Assembly: GCA_964425755.1 (NCBI GenBank)
Contig: CAYRNY010000014.1
Span: 91,677 to 155,676 of the forward strand
Direction of reading: 5' to 3'
Source: CAYRNY01 sp964425755
GTDB lineage: Bacteria; Chloroflexota; Anaerolineae; Aggregatilineales; Aggregatilineaceae
Length of the DNA stretch: 64,000 nt
The notes under the pieces are model-generated. The model was not told the DNA's origin and searched no databases. It saw only the letters and a list, made by a program, of their open reading frames with translations. Position numbers and translations under genes: made by a program. This document shows positions 34,739 to 43,653 of this stretch, in pieces; the first letter of the stretch is position 1, and each line of letters starts with the position of its first letter.

Positions 34739-36085
34739 ATGTTGAAGAAAACCGGAAGTGTCGCCATTCTGTTCGTGATGGCGTTGACAATGGTTATGGG
34801 TGCTGGTGGCGCGATCGCTTCGCCTGAAGCGCGTCAAGTCAACGAGTTGACAATCCTTTGGGCCGAATGGGACCCGGCTAACTACCTGCAGGAAATCGGC
34901 AACCGCTACGAAGAAGAAACCGGCATCGCGGTGAATGTCATCCAGGAACCCTGGGGCAGCTTCCTCGATCGCATGGCGGCAGAATGGGCCGCTCAAGGCG
35001 ATGCCTATGACATGGTCGTCGGTGATAGCCAGTGGATCGGCCAGGGCGTGACTCAAGGGCACTACATGGAATTGACCGACTTCATGATCGAAAACGGCAT
35101 TCACGAAACCGTGACCCCTGCAACCCTGCAATTCTACGGTGAATATCCACCTGGATCGGGCCGTTACTGGGCTTACCCGACCGAGGGTGACGCGGTCGGT
35201 TGGGCTTACCGCAAGGACCTGTTCGAGGACCCGGAAAACATGGCGGCCTTCGAAGAGGCCTATGGTTATCCGCTGGATGTGCCAGAGACGTGGATGCAAC
35301 TGCGTGACATTGCCGAGTTCTTCACCCGTCCCGAAGAAAACCTGTATGGAGTCGGTGTTTATACCCAGATTGACTACGATGGTCTGACAATGGGGTATGA
35401 GACCGCGATGTTTAGCTGGGGTGTGGATTGGTTCGATGAAGAATACAATGTGCTTGGTGTCGTCAATAGCGAGCGCGCTGTCGAAGCGTTGGAATTCTAC
35501 AAAGACCTGTACCAGTTTGCGCCGCCCGGCACGAACAACGCCTTTTTTGCCGAGATGAACGACGTGTTCATCAACGGGCAGGCCGCGATGATCATGAACT
35601 ACTTTGCGTTCTTCCCCGCGTTGGACAACCCCGGAATTAATCCCTTTGCCGAGGTGACCGGCTACTTCGCCACACCTGAAGGCCCGTATGGTGATCGCTT
35701 TACGTCACTGGGCGGCCAGGGCTTGAGCGTGATCAACTACATCAGCGACGAGCGCAAACAAGCGTCACTTGATTTCATCGAGTGGTTCGCCCAGGAAGAG
35801 ATACAGCGTCAATGGGCTGAAGTAGGCGGCTACACCTGCAATATCGCCGTGCTGGAATCCGAAGAGTTCCTGACCAACACGCCGTACAACCCGGCATTCG
35901 CCGATTCGATGACGTTTGTCAAGGACTTCTGGAACACGCCGGAATTCGGTCAGTTGCTCGAACCGGTGCAGCGCCATCTGCACGCCTACGTTGTTGGTGG
36001 TGAAGGGACCGCCGTGGAAGCGCTCAATAATGTCGCGATCGAACAATATGAAATCCTGCTAGAGGCGGGTGTCCTTGAAGAGTAG
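34739..36085 (+). CDS. ABC sugar/polyol-binding protein (family 1)
   Basis: 448 residues from the ATG at 34739, with a perfect AAGGAGG 8 nt upstream. A signal peptide (MLKKTGSVAILFVMALTMVMGAG, residues 1-26) has no clear lipobox. The mature protein starts with ELTILWAEWDPANYLQEIGNRYEEETG, the standard family-1 extracellular solute-binding fold that feeds UgpB/MalE-type importers. It is the first gene of a ten-gene cluster (34.7-46.0 kb) with two permeases, two ATPases and catabolic enzymes. A 22-nt perfect palindrome lies between it and the first permease gene and may lower downstream expression relative to this gene. Confidence 0.93.
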   Translation: MLKKTGSVAILFVMALTMVMGAGGAIASPEARQVNELTILWAEWDPANYLQEIGNRYEEETGIAVNVIQEPWGSFLDRMAAEWAAQGDAYDMVVGDSQWIGQGVTQGHYMELTDFMIENGIHETVTPATLQFYGEYPPGSGRYWAYPTEGDAVGWAYRKDLFEDPENMAAFEEAYGYPLDVPETWMQLRDIAEFFTRPEENLYGVGVYTQIDYDGLTMGYETAMFSWGVDWFDEEYNVLGVVNSERAVEALEFYKDLYQFAPPGTNNAFFAEMNDVFINGQAAMIMNYFAFFPALDNPGINPFAEVTGYFATPEGPYGDRFTSLGGQGLSVINYISDERKQASLDFIEWFAQEEIQRQWAEVGGYTCNIAVLESEEFLTNTPYNPAFADSMTFVKDFWNTPEFGQLLEPVQRHLHAYVVGGEGTAVEALNNVAIEQYEILLEAGVLEE

Positions 36086-36108
36086 CGTTTGAATTCAACT
36101 GCATTCGT

Positions 36109-36130
36109 GGGGAGGCGCGCGCGCCTCCCC
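36109..36130. repeat. Intercistronic perfect palindrome after the binding-protein gene
   Basis: 22 nt that are their own reverse complement (arms GGGGAGGCGC and GCGCCTCCCC around a GC centre). No T-run follows, so it probably acts as a stabilising or attenuating hairpin between the binding-protein and permease genes. Confidence 0.8.
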
Positions 36131-36153
36131 CAACCACGTGAGAAGGTAAGCGC

Positions 36154-37101
36154 ATGTCTCAGGTCACTACGAGTCCCATGTCGAGCCGGATGCCTTCGGG
36201 TAATCGCCTGCGCGGGCGGCGGCAGATCAGCGATCGGCGGATTGCCCAAGCTTTCATCTTGCCAACGATCATTTTGTTGGTGCTGGTTAACATCTTCCCA
36301 CTGTTTTACAGTCTGTATCTCAGTTTTACAGACTATTCGGTGATTGCAAATGAGCCGCCTCAGTGGGTTGCGTTCGATAACTACGAGCGCATTCTATCCC
36401 AAGAACGCAGCCGTTACTGGCACAACTTTACCGTGACCGGCAAATACGCCGTGTTATCCGTCGGGTTGCAGGTCCTCGTCGGGTTCGGCATGGCAATGTT
36501 GTTAAAAGAGAAGTTCGCCGGAAGCGGCCTGATCACAACCTTGATCTTGATCCCGATGATGATCTCGCCCGTGGTGGTGGGGCTATTCTGGAAACTCATT
36601 TTTGATCCGTCGAAAGGCATTTTTAACCACCTGGTCTATATGAGGGCTACAGCGGGCGAGCAATGGCTCTCCGATTCGACGCTCGCGTTGTGGGCCATTG
36701 TGATCGTGGATGTGTGGATGTGGAGTCCGTTCGTAATGCTGCTGTCCTTATCCGGGCTTGGCGCGATCCCGAACTATCTGTATGAAGCTGCCGCGATCGA
36801 CCGGGCCAGCGCATGGTTTCAGTTCCGCCGTATCACGCTGCCACAGGTGATGCCGCTATTGCTGATCGCGGTGCTGTTCCGCACAATTGAAGCGTTCAAG
36901 CAGTTCGACCTGGTTATGGGGCTCACCGGTGGCACACCCGGCGACGCGACTGAAACGGTCGCCGTGCGCCTGTATCGGGAAGCTTTTCTGGGCAAGTTCA
37001 AGACCGGCGAATCCAGCGCCCTGGCCTACATTGTCTTGATCGTCATTATCGCGGTGAGCAACCTGTACATCCGGGAGCTCAACCGCATCAGGGAGGCGTA
37101 G
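36154..37101 (+). CDS. ABC sugar permease, MalF/UgpA type
   Basis: 315 residues with six membrane segments of the binding-protein-dependent transport family. The first segment is IAQAFILPTIILLVLVNIFPLFYSLYLSF-like (residues about 29-57). The EAA loop that contacts the ATPase is YEAAAIDRASAWFQFRRITLPQVMP. The N-terminal 28 residues are basic and cytoplasmic (SSRMPSGNRLRGRRQISDRR). GAGAAGG lies 9 nt upstream of the ATG. Its stop is followed 3 nt later by the second permease start. A standard partner of the gene at 37105. Confidence 0.95.
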   Translation: MSQVTTSPMSSRMPSGNRLRGRRQISDRRIAQAFILPTIILLVLVNIFPLFYSLYLSFTDYSVIANEPPQWVAFDNYERILSQERSRYWHNFTVTGKYAVLSVGLQVLVGFGMAMLLKEKFAGSGLITTLILIPMMISPVVVGLFWKLIFDPSKGIFNHLVYMRATAGEQWLSDSTLALWAIVIVDVWMWSPFVMLLSLSGLGAIPNYLYEAAAIDRASAWFQFRRITLPQVMPLLLIAVLFRTIEAFKQFDLVMGLTGGTPGDATETVAVRLYREAFLGKFKTGESSALAYIVLIVIIAVSNLYIRELNRIREA

Positions 37102-37104
37102 TTC

Positions 37105-38421
37105 ATGTTTGGGCTGGATATTCCTCTGCCGGATTTCTGGATCGCATATTTCTTTGTTTTTTGGGTGCTGGTTGGTGGCACGACAGCGCCGGTGTTCTTC
37201 CGCCACAAGGGACACGCTCCGTTGTTGGGTATTCTGACCGGGGGAATAGTTGGTGTATTGGCGGGCGGGTTGTTCATGGTTCTGCTGGTCGTGTTGGAAC
37301 CAGTTGAGGAGACGTTGGGCGATCCCCTTGCCGGTACGCTAATCGTGTTGCTGATTGCAGCAGCCCTTGTGCTGACGTTGCTCAACTTTCTTAAGCGGTT
37401 TATTCCTGCGGCTGCGGGATCGGTGCTTGAGGATGATCGGGGCGGCCCGCGTGCCCCGGTGACCTATTCCACACGCGTGGACAAAGTTGATCCGAACTGG
37501 CTTTCACGCCAATCGATCCGCGCCAGTATTACCGTTATGCTGGCCGTGCTGACGTTGATCCCGGTGGTGTGGATGGGCATGACCGCGTTCAAGTCGCGTT
37601 CGGACGCGGTGGCATCGCCGCCGAAGGTCATCTTCGATCCGACGATGGAAGGGTTCATCAGCCTGTTGACCAAGCGTCGCCAGCTTACTGAAGCGCAAAT
37701 CAGGGAATACAGACAGCGCGACGACTTGGCCTGGTATGACGAAGTGATGTTGGAGCGCGGGCAGGCAATCATCGGCCAGAGCGATTACGTAAAACGCCTG
37801 CGTAACTCGGTGATCATCGCGGGATCGTCCACTGTTTTTTCGGTACTTTTCGGTTTGCTATCGGCATACGCTTTTAGCCGCTTTGACGTGCCCGGTGAAG
37901 GGGATTTGTTGTTTTTCATCTTGAGCACGCGCATGCTGCCCCCAGTGGTCGTTACGATCCCGATCTTCCTGATGTACCGCGAACTGGGCCTGTATGATAC
38001 CCATGTTGGCATGATCATTCTCTACACGGCGTTCAATCTCTCGTTTTCAGTCTGGTTGATGAAAGGCTTCATTGACGAGATCCCACGTGAATACGAAGAG
38101 GCGGCACTGGTCGATGGCTACACACGCCTGCAAGCGTTTCTCCGTATCGTGCTGCCGCAGGCGGTGACCGGAATCGCGGCGACGACGGTTTTTAGTTTCA
38201 TTTTTGCCTGGAATGAATATGCGTTTGCTTTGATGCTCACGGCGGACAATGCGCGCACGGCCCCGCCCAGCATCCCCTCAGTATTGGGTACGGGCGGCAT
38301 CGAGTGGGCAACAATTGCAGCGGGTTCACTGGGCTTCCTGGTCCCGGTGGTGATCGTGACGTTTGCACTGCGCAACTATCTGCTGCGCGGCGTGACGTTT
38401 GGTGCTATCCGCCAGGGCTGA
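37105..38421 (+). CDS. ABC sugar permease, MalG type, with an extra N-terminal membrane domain
   Basis: 438 residues, about 150 longer than a typical MalG. Residues 1-105 hold three predicted membrane helices (FWIAYFFVFWVLVGGTTAPVF; LLGILTGGIVGVLAGGLFMVLLVVL; LIVLLIAAALVLTLLNFL) that normal MalG proteins lack. A hydrophilic linker runs to about residue 146. The core permease then begins with ITVMLAVLTLIPVVWMGMTAFKS. The segment between TM1 and TM2 of the core is also long (residues about 170-240). The EAA loop is YEEAALVDGYTRLQAFLRIVLPQ. The start has GGGAGGCG, part of which lies in the end of the upstream gene. The extra domain could contact a regulatory partner. Confidence 0.92.
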   Translation: MFGLDIPLPDFWIAYFFVFWVLVGGTTAPVFFRHKGHAPLLGILTGGIVGVLAGGLFMVLLVVLEPVEETLGDPLAGTLIVLLIAAALVLTLLNFLKRFIPAAAGSVLEDDRGGPRAPVTYSTRVDKVDPNWLSRQSIRASITVMLAVLTLIPVVWMGMTAFKSRSDAVASPPKVIFDPTMEGFISLLTKRRQLTEAQIREYRQRDDLAWYDEVMLERGQAIIGQSDYVKRLRNSVIIAGSSTVFSVLFGLLSAYAFSRFDVPGEGDLLFFILSTRMLPPVVVTIPIFLMYRELGLYDTHVGMIILYTAFNLSFSVWLMKGFIDEIPREYEEAALVDGYTRLQAFLRIVLPQAVTGIAATTVFSFIFAWNEYAFALMLTADNARTAPPSIPSVLGTGGIEWATIAAGSLGFLVPVVIVTFALRNYLLRGVTFGAIRQG

Positions 38422-38469
38422 GCGAAAAGCGGGACCAGCGGCCTCGGCACACAGGAACCGGAAACGAAT

Positions 38470-39564
38470 ATGGCAACCATTGAACTGAAAAATGTAGAAA
38501 AGAAATTTGACGAACTACACGCCGTCAAACCGATGAACCTGACGGTTCATGATGGCGAATTCATCGTGTTACTCGGCCCGTCTGGGTGTGGCAAAACCAC
38601 CACGCTACGCATGATATCCGGGCTGGAGGCGGTCACCGGGGGGCAGATATTCCTTGACGGTCGGGACGTAACCTGGGCGCATCCCAGCGAGCGCGATATG
38701 GCGTTTGTGTTCCAGTTTTTCGCGCTGTACTCGCACATGACGGTGCGCGAGAATATCGCGTTTCCGCTGCAGGCACAGGGTGAGTCGCGGCAGGTGATCC
38801 GGCAGCGTGTGGCCGAGGTGGCCGCGTTGCTGCGGATCGAGCGTTTGCTGGACGCGCGACCGGGCGCGTTAAGTGGCGGAGACCAGCAACGTGTGGCGCT
38901 GGCGCGGGCCTTGGTTCGGCGGCCTGCGGCGTTCTTGATGGACGAGCCGCTGGGTGCGCTGGATGCGGAGTTCCGCGAGGCGATGCGTGCGGAGATCAAG
39001 CGGCTGCATATCGACCAGCACGCAACGTCGGTTTATGTCACACATGACCAGATCGAAGCGATGGCGATGGGCGACCGTATCGTCGTGATGTCGGAAGCAG
39101 AGGTTCAGCAAGTCGGGACGCCGGCTGAAGTTTATCACGATCCGGCCAATCTGTTTGTCGCACAGTTTATTGGCAGCCCTGGTATGAATCTCGTTATGGG
39201 GCACTATGCTGCCGGTAAGGTGCGCCTTCCCGATTGCGGTGATTACGTGGTTCCGGAGGCTTGGCGGGCGGCACTGGAAGCGGCTGTTGGGAGCGAAGGT
39301 GACGTCATTGTCGGCTTTCGTCCGGAAGCCGGGAAACTTGTTGATTCTGGAGGGCTGCCTGCGACGGTCTACGCGTCCGACTTGCACGGAGGGTACACCA
39401 TGCTGCATCTGGATATCGGGCGGGGGCATGTCATACATATGCGCACCGGGCGGGAAACCCATTATCCGATCAATACGGCGGTGCACTTTGACATCGATCC
39501 AGAGATGGTACGCTTTTTTCATCCTGCCACCGAATGGATCATTGAAAAGGAAGTGACCGCATGA
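38470..39564 (+). CDS. ABC sugar importer ATPase A (UgpC/MalK type)
   Basis: 364 residues. Walker A GPSGCGKTT, Q-loop FVFQFFALY, signature LSGGDQQRVALARALV (Asp where Gln is usual), Walker B FLMDEPLGALDAEFRE, H-loop YVTHDQIEAMAMGDR. A C-terminal TOBE-like regulatory domain fills residues about 240-364. It overlaps the next ATPase gene by 4 nt (ATGA), so the two are made together. The D-loop reads GALDAEF where the partner has SNLDAKL. Two different ATPases in one importer imply a heterodimer, as in the glycerol system GlpST. Confidence 0.94.
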   Translation: MATIELKNVEKKFDELHAVKPMNLTVHDGEFIVLLGPSGCGKTTTLRMISGLEAVTGGQIFLDGRDVTWAHPSERDMAFVFQFFALYSHMTVRENIAFPLQAQGESRQVIRQRVAEVAALLRIERLLDARPGALSGGDQQRVALARALVRRPAAFLMDEPLGALDAEFREAMRAEIKRLHIDQHATSVYVTHDQIEAMAMGDRIVVMSEAEVQQVGTPAEVYHDPANLFVAQFIGSPGMNLVMGHYAAGKVRLPDCGDYVVPEAWRAALEAAVGSEGDVIVGFRPEAGKLVDSGGLPATVYASDLHGGYTMLHLDIGRGHVIHMRTGRETHYPINTAVHFDIDPEMVRFFHPATEWIIEKEVTA

Positions 39565-40640
39565 GCGATATTGAATTGCGCCATATCACCAAACGCTTTC
39601 GGGACGTCACAGCCCTGGATGATGTCTCGTTCGACATCCAGGATGGTGAGTTTTTTGTGTTGCTTGGCCCCACCGGTGCGGGGAAAACAACCACGTTACG
39701 GGTAATTGCCGGCCTGACTTCACAGGATGCGGGGGATGTGATTTTTGATGGCACTAATGTTAACGGATTTGCCCCGGCAGATCGCGATGTGGCGTTTGTG
39801 TTTCAATCCTATTCACTGTACCCGACCAAGACCGTATATGACAATCTCGCGTTTCCCTTGCGCTCGCCGTTACGCCGTCTGTCAAAGGAAGAGATCGACC
39901 AGCGAGTGGCCGAGGTGGCTCAGAAATTGCGCATCATGCATCTGCTTGAGCGCAAAACGGCCCATCTATCCGGTGGGGAAATGCAGCGTGTCTCGATCGG
40001 GCGCGCGTTGGTGCGAAAACCGCGTGTTTACCTGATGGACGAACCGCTGAGCAATCTTGATGCCAAGTTACGCGAGGGCTTGCGTGTGGAATTGCAGCAT
40101 CTCCAGAAGACCGAAGGGAGCACTACGTTGTTCGTCACGCATGACCAGATCGAGGCCCTGACGATGGCGGACCGGATCGCTGTGCTGAATGAAGGGCGTA
40201 TCATGCAGATCGGTACGCCGACCGACATTTACGATACCCCGGCGACGACGTTCGTTGCGCGATTGGTGGGCGTACCGCGCATCAATTTGCTGCCGGCAGT
40301 TCGCGAGAACGGCACGATATTTGTCGCTGAAAGCACGATTCGCCTGCCGTTGCCAGCAGGTCTTGATGTTCCGCAGTCATTCTTACTTGGTATCCGTCCG
40401 GAAGATGTACTTCCTGGGGCTGACGGCGAACATGCGGGGGAGGTCGTGCTTACGGAGCCGTTGGGTGTAGAGACGGTGTTGCACATCCGGACGGGGCAGC
40501 AAACGTTGCTGAGCATCGTGCCTGGCACCACGCATCTGAAGATCGGGGACACGATGACGTTTGATATCGTTCGTGAACGGCTGCATCACTTTGACCTCGC
40601 AGGCAACCGTGTTGATGCTGACCGTAAGCGTGTGAACTAG
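39561..40640 (+). CDS. ABC sugar importer ATPase B (UgpC/MalK type)
   Basis: 359 residues. Walker A GPTGAGKTT, Q-loop FVFQSYSLYP, signature LSGGEMQRVSIGRALV, Walker B VYLMDEPLSNLDAKLRE, H-loop FVTHDQIEALTMADR, then a TOBE-like C-terminal domain. All ATP-hydrolysis residues are present. It forms a 4-nt overlap with ATPase A. Compared with that partner it is the more conventional MalK-like subunit. The epimerase gene follows 27 nt later with its own AAGGAGG site. Confidence 0.95.
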   Translation: MSDIELRHITKRFRDVTALDDVSFDIQDGEFFVLLGPTGAGKTTTLRVIAGLTSQDAGDVIFDGTNVNGFAPADRDVAFVFQSYSLYPTKTVYDNLAFPLRSPLRRLSKEEIDQRVAEVAQKLRIMHLLERKTAHLSGGEMQRVSIGRALVRKPRVYLMDEPLSNLDAKLREGLRVELQHLQKTEGSTTLFVTHDQIEALTMADRIAVLNEGRIMQIGTPTDIYDTPATTFVARLVGVPRINLLPAVRENGTIFVAESTIRLPLPAGLDVPQSFLLGIRPEDVLPGADGEHAGEVVLTEPLGVETVLHIRTGQQTLLSIVPGTTHLKIGDTMTFDIVRERLHHFDLAGNRVDADRKRVN

Positions 40641-40667
40641 CGTTTTTGTTTTTAAGGAGGATGCCTT

Positions 40668-41516
40668 ATGAAGTTTGGCGTGAATACATGGGTCTGGACT
40701 GCGCCGCTGACCACGGCAGATGTTGAAGCGTTAGCTTCGAAGATCGCCGGTATGGGCTTCGATTGGATTGAAGTCCCTATCGAGGGCACGAACGATATCG
40801 ATTACGGCGAAGCAGCCGCGATTCTGAAGGGGCACGGCCTGGCGGTGAGCGTGTGCGCAGCGATGGGGCCGGATCGCGATCTTATCCATTCAGACAAGAC
40901 GATCCGCGACAATGGCATGGCGTACCTCAGGCACTGTGTCGATGCGCTTGAGACGCTCGGCGGCACGAATCTTGTAGGTCCGTTGTATTCGTCGGTTGGG
41001 CGGGTGTGGCAAGCGACGGATGAGGAGCGCAAACGGGATACCGATCTGCTGGTCGGCCAGTTGCGCGAGCTGGCAGCGTATGCGGGCGATAAAGGGGTGG
41101 TGTTAGGCGTGGAGCCGCTCAACCGTTTTGAGACGAGCTTCATCAACCTGGCCGCCCAGGTGATCGAGGTTGTGGACCGTGTCGGCCATCCTGCCTGCGG
41201 GATCATGTTGGATACATTCCATATGAACATTGAAGAAAAATCGTTGGGCAACGCCATACGTGCCGCAGGGGATCGCTTGGTGCATTTGCACGCCTGTGAG
41301 AACGATCGCGGTGCGCCAGGGTCGGGGAACGTCGATTGGCCCGGTATCGCCAGTGCGTTGAAGGATATCAACTATGACGGGCCGGTAGTGATCGAGTCGT
41401 TCACCAGCAAGGTTAAGAGCATTGCTCGCGCCGCTGCGATCTGGCGTCCGTTAGCGGATAGCCAGGATGCGCTGGCTCAAGAGGGCCTGTCCTTCTTGAA
41501 AGCGACGCTTGGGTAG
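40668..41516 (+). CDS. D-psicose/D-tagatose 3-epimerase-like TIM-barrel isomerase
   Basis: 282 residues. Likely interconverts ketohexoses at C3 or a related sugar-acid isomerisation. The metal/catalytic positions of the DTE/DPE family are present: Glu149 (GVEPLNRFET), Asp182 (GIMLDTFHMNIEE), His208 (LVHLHACEND) and Glu243 (VVIESFT). MNIEEKSLGNAI is very close to the known epimerase pattern. AAGGAGG lies about 8 nt upstream of the ATG. In the cluster it sits between the ATPases and a Gfo/Idh/MocA dehydrogenase, which suggests catabolism of a ketose or sugar derivative imported by the ABC system. The exact substrate is unknown. Confidence 0.9.
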   Translation: MKFGVNTWVWTAPLTTADVEALASKIAGMGFDWIEVPIEGTNDIDYGEAAAILKGHGLAVSVCAAMGPDRDLIHSDKTIRDNGMAYLRHCVDALETLGGTNLVGPLYSSVGRVWQATDEERKRDTDLLVGQLRELAAYAGDKGVVLGVEPLNRFETSFINLAAQVIEVVDRVGHPACGIMLDTFHMNIEEKSLGNAIRAAGDRLVHLHACENDRGAPGSGNVDWPGIASALKDINYDGPVVIESFTSKVKSIARAAAIWRPLADSQDALAQEGLSFLKATLG

Positions 41517-41567
41517 CTGCACCACGCTGCTCTCGCCTGTGAGAAAATTGTTTAAGGAGAGTTGATC

Positions 41568-42677
41568 ATGGCGGACAAAATCAACGTCGCGATAATCGGG
41601 TTGGGGTTCGGTGCCGAGTTTATCCCGATCTACCAGAATCACCCGCATGCCAATATGTACGCGATCTGCCAGCGTACCGAAAGCAAACTCAACGCGATAG
41701 GTGACGCGTTTGGCGTGGAGAAGCGTTACACCGATTACTACGAGTTGCTTGAGGATGACGCGGTTGATGCGGTGCATATCAACACCCCGATCCACGAGCA
41801 CGCAAAAATGAGCATTGCCGGGTTGGAAGCGGGCAAACATGTCGCCTGTACGGTTCCCGCGGCCACGACGATCCAGGAGCTGGAGCAGATCGTCAACACC
41901 CAGGACCGATCCGGCAAGAAGTACATGATGATGGAAACCGTGATCTATTCGCGGGAATACTTATATGTCAAGGAGTTACATGAAACCGGCAAGATGGGGC
42001 GGTTGCAGTATGTGCGGGCTACACACCAACAGGAAATGTTGGGTTGGCCCGGCTACTGGGAAGGGTTGCCCCCGATGCATTACGCGACCCATGTCGTCAG
42101 CCCGTGTCTGGCATTGGTCGGTAAGCCCGCGATTGAGGTGACGTGCTTCGGGTCAGGCCGGATCCAGGAATACCTGATCCCCAAGTATAACTCGCCTTTT
42201 GCCATCGAGGCCGCGCACATCAAGATGAAAGATACGGATGTGGTTGCCGAGGTGATGCGCTCGTTGTTTAACACGGCACGTCAATACCGTGAGAGTTTTG
42301 ACGCGTACGGCAGCAAAATGTCGTTTGAGTGGCCGTTGATCGAACATGCGCCGCCAGTTGTGCACGTCGGTGAGGAGCCTCATCTGGTCGATGTGCTGGA
42401 TTACGCGCACTTGCTGCCGGAACCGATCCAGCGCTTCACGACGAAAGGCGTGTATGGCGAGGATCAGCAACATCTGTCGTTCATACAGGGCGCGGGACAC
42501 GGTGGATCGCACCCGCACATGACGCATGAGTTCATCATGAGTATCGTTGAAGACCGCGATCCGTTCCCGAACGCCAAACAGTCTGCGAACTGGACCGCCG
42601 TCGGCATCCTGGCGCATGAATCCGCGATGCAGGGCGGCAAAACACAGGCGCTTCCGGCGTTAACGATCTCAGACTGA
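41568..42677 (+). CDS. Gfo/Idh/MocA-family NAD(P)-dependent oxidoreductase (first)
   Basis: 369 residues from the ATG at 41568, which has AAGGAGA 7 nt upstream; a TTG two codons earlier is less likely. The Rossmann motif VAIIGLGFGAEFIPIYQNHP lies at residues 6-25. The dinucleotide-site region VDAVHINTPIHEHAKMSIAGLEAGKHVACTVPAA replaces the usual EKP signature with TVPAA, so Lys is absent. The C-terminal beta-sheet domain has TDVVAEVMRSLFNTARQYRESFDAYGSK. The missing Lys of the EKP motif is unusual and may affect catalysis or mark a subfamily. Functionally linked by context to the epimerase and ABC system. Confidence 0.85.
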   Translation: MADKINVAIIGLGFGAEFIPIYQNHPHANMYAICQRTESKLNAIGDAFGVEKRYTDYYELLEDDAVDAVHINTPIHEHAKMSIAGLEAGKHVACTVPAATTIQELEQIVNTQDRSGKKYMMMETVIYSREYLYVKELHETGKMGRLQYVRATHQQEMLGWPGYWEGLPPMHYATHVVSPCLALVGKPAIEVTCFGSGRIQEYLIPKYNSPFAIEAAHIKMKDTDVVAEVMRSLFNTARQYRESFDAYGSKMSFEWPLIEHAPPVVHVGEEPHLVDVLDYAHLLPEPIQRFTTKGVYGEDQQHLSFIQGAGHGGSHPHMTHEFIMSIVEDRDPFPNAKQSANWTAVGILAHESAMQGGKTQALPALTISD

Positions 42678-42742
42678 CGCTTGGAGATCAGTGTGCGGAG
42701 TCGGAGCAATGGCTTTGCACCGGTGAAGAAGACAGGGACATT

Positions 42743-43534
42743 ATGAAGCAGACTATCACACGCACGATCAGGGGATTTGCTGTCGCCATTGTGATCATAC
42801 TGGCATTGGGCGGGTTGTTTCATTTGTATACCGGCACGTTGCCTGAGCAGCGGCAAGAAGAGGTGCTGATCAAGGCGATCCCGTTTGTCGCGATCTTCGT
42901 GTCGATCATCCTGGTGTTCATATGTCTGATCGCTGTGGGAGCCATCGCTTTGAACGGGAGAGTTCCGCTGCGTACATATCGGCCAATCGAGTCCGTGATT
43001 ATCGGCGGAATCCTGCTGGGGATACTGGGACTCTTCCAGGGGTGGAAGCTGTTTGCCTATGAGAACGGTTTTCTGTTACTGCTGTTTGCGGTGCTCCTGT
43101 TCATATTCTGGAGCCACATCGCGCCGATGCCACCGGCCAGGTCCAGACAGCAGCCGCCGTTTGTGAGACAAGCCCAGATCGCGGGGCTTGTGGCGGGCAT
43201 TGTCGTATGGGCGATGTGCGCAGTCTATTTCAGCACCATGATGAAACCGGAAGCCCCGTATGGCAATGCTCAGCGTATCTGGGACATGATGATGGACGAA
43301 GAGGAACGACAGGCGACGGCAGAAAGGTTTGATGAGGAATACAAGATCAACCGAATACCTGTAGCCGTGTTGATCAGCTTGTTGCCGGGCAGTATCGTCT
43401 TCCTTGCGGTGCGCGAACTGGTGGACGTGCGCATGAACCCGAATCGCATCCCGCCGCCAACAAGACCGGTTGCCGGACCTACAGGTGATGAATTGCCGAT
43501 CCCGGTTACGGACATAACCGGTAGCAATGTGTGA
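42743..43534 (+). CDS. Membrane protein of unknown function in the sugar cluster
   Basis: 263 residues, about six hydrophobic segments (residues 10-28, FAVAIVIILALGGLFHLY; 44-71; 85-103; 108-127; 146-167; 206-226) and a hydrophilic C-terminus rich in Pro (IPPPTRPVAGPTG). The loop MDEEERQATAERFDEEYKINR is charged and lies between the last two helices. It sits in the sugar operon, 65 nt after the dehydrogenase gene, with a GGGAC-type site. No transporter or enzyme family is recognised. Confidence 0.65.
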   Translation: MKQTITRTIRGFAVAIVIILALGGLFHLYTGTLPEQRQEEVLIKAIPFVAIFVSIILVFICLIAVGAIALNGRVPLRTYRPIESVIIGGILLGILGLFQGWKLFAYENGFLLLLFAVLLFIFWSHIAPMPPARSRQQPPFVRQAQIAGLVAGIVVWAMCAVYFSTMMKPEAPYGNAQRIWDMMMDEEERQATAERFDEEYKINRIPVAVLISLLPGSIVFLAVRELVDVRMNPNRIPPPTRPVAGPTGDELPIPVTDITGSNV

Positions 43535-43653
43535 GGTTGTGCGGTCCGCACGCGTGTGCTGCGCTCCGCACGTTTGCAGGAGTCTGAATGGCTCCAGAGC
43601 ACAATTTGTCGCAATTACTTGTTCGCTTAGTTTCAGAAAGGATTGAGGATATT

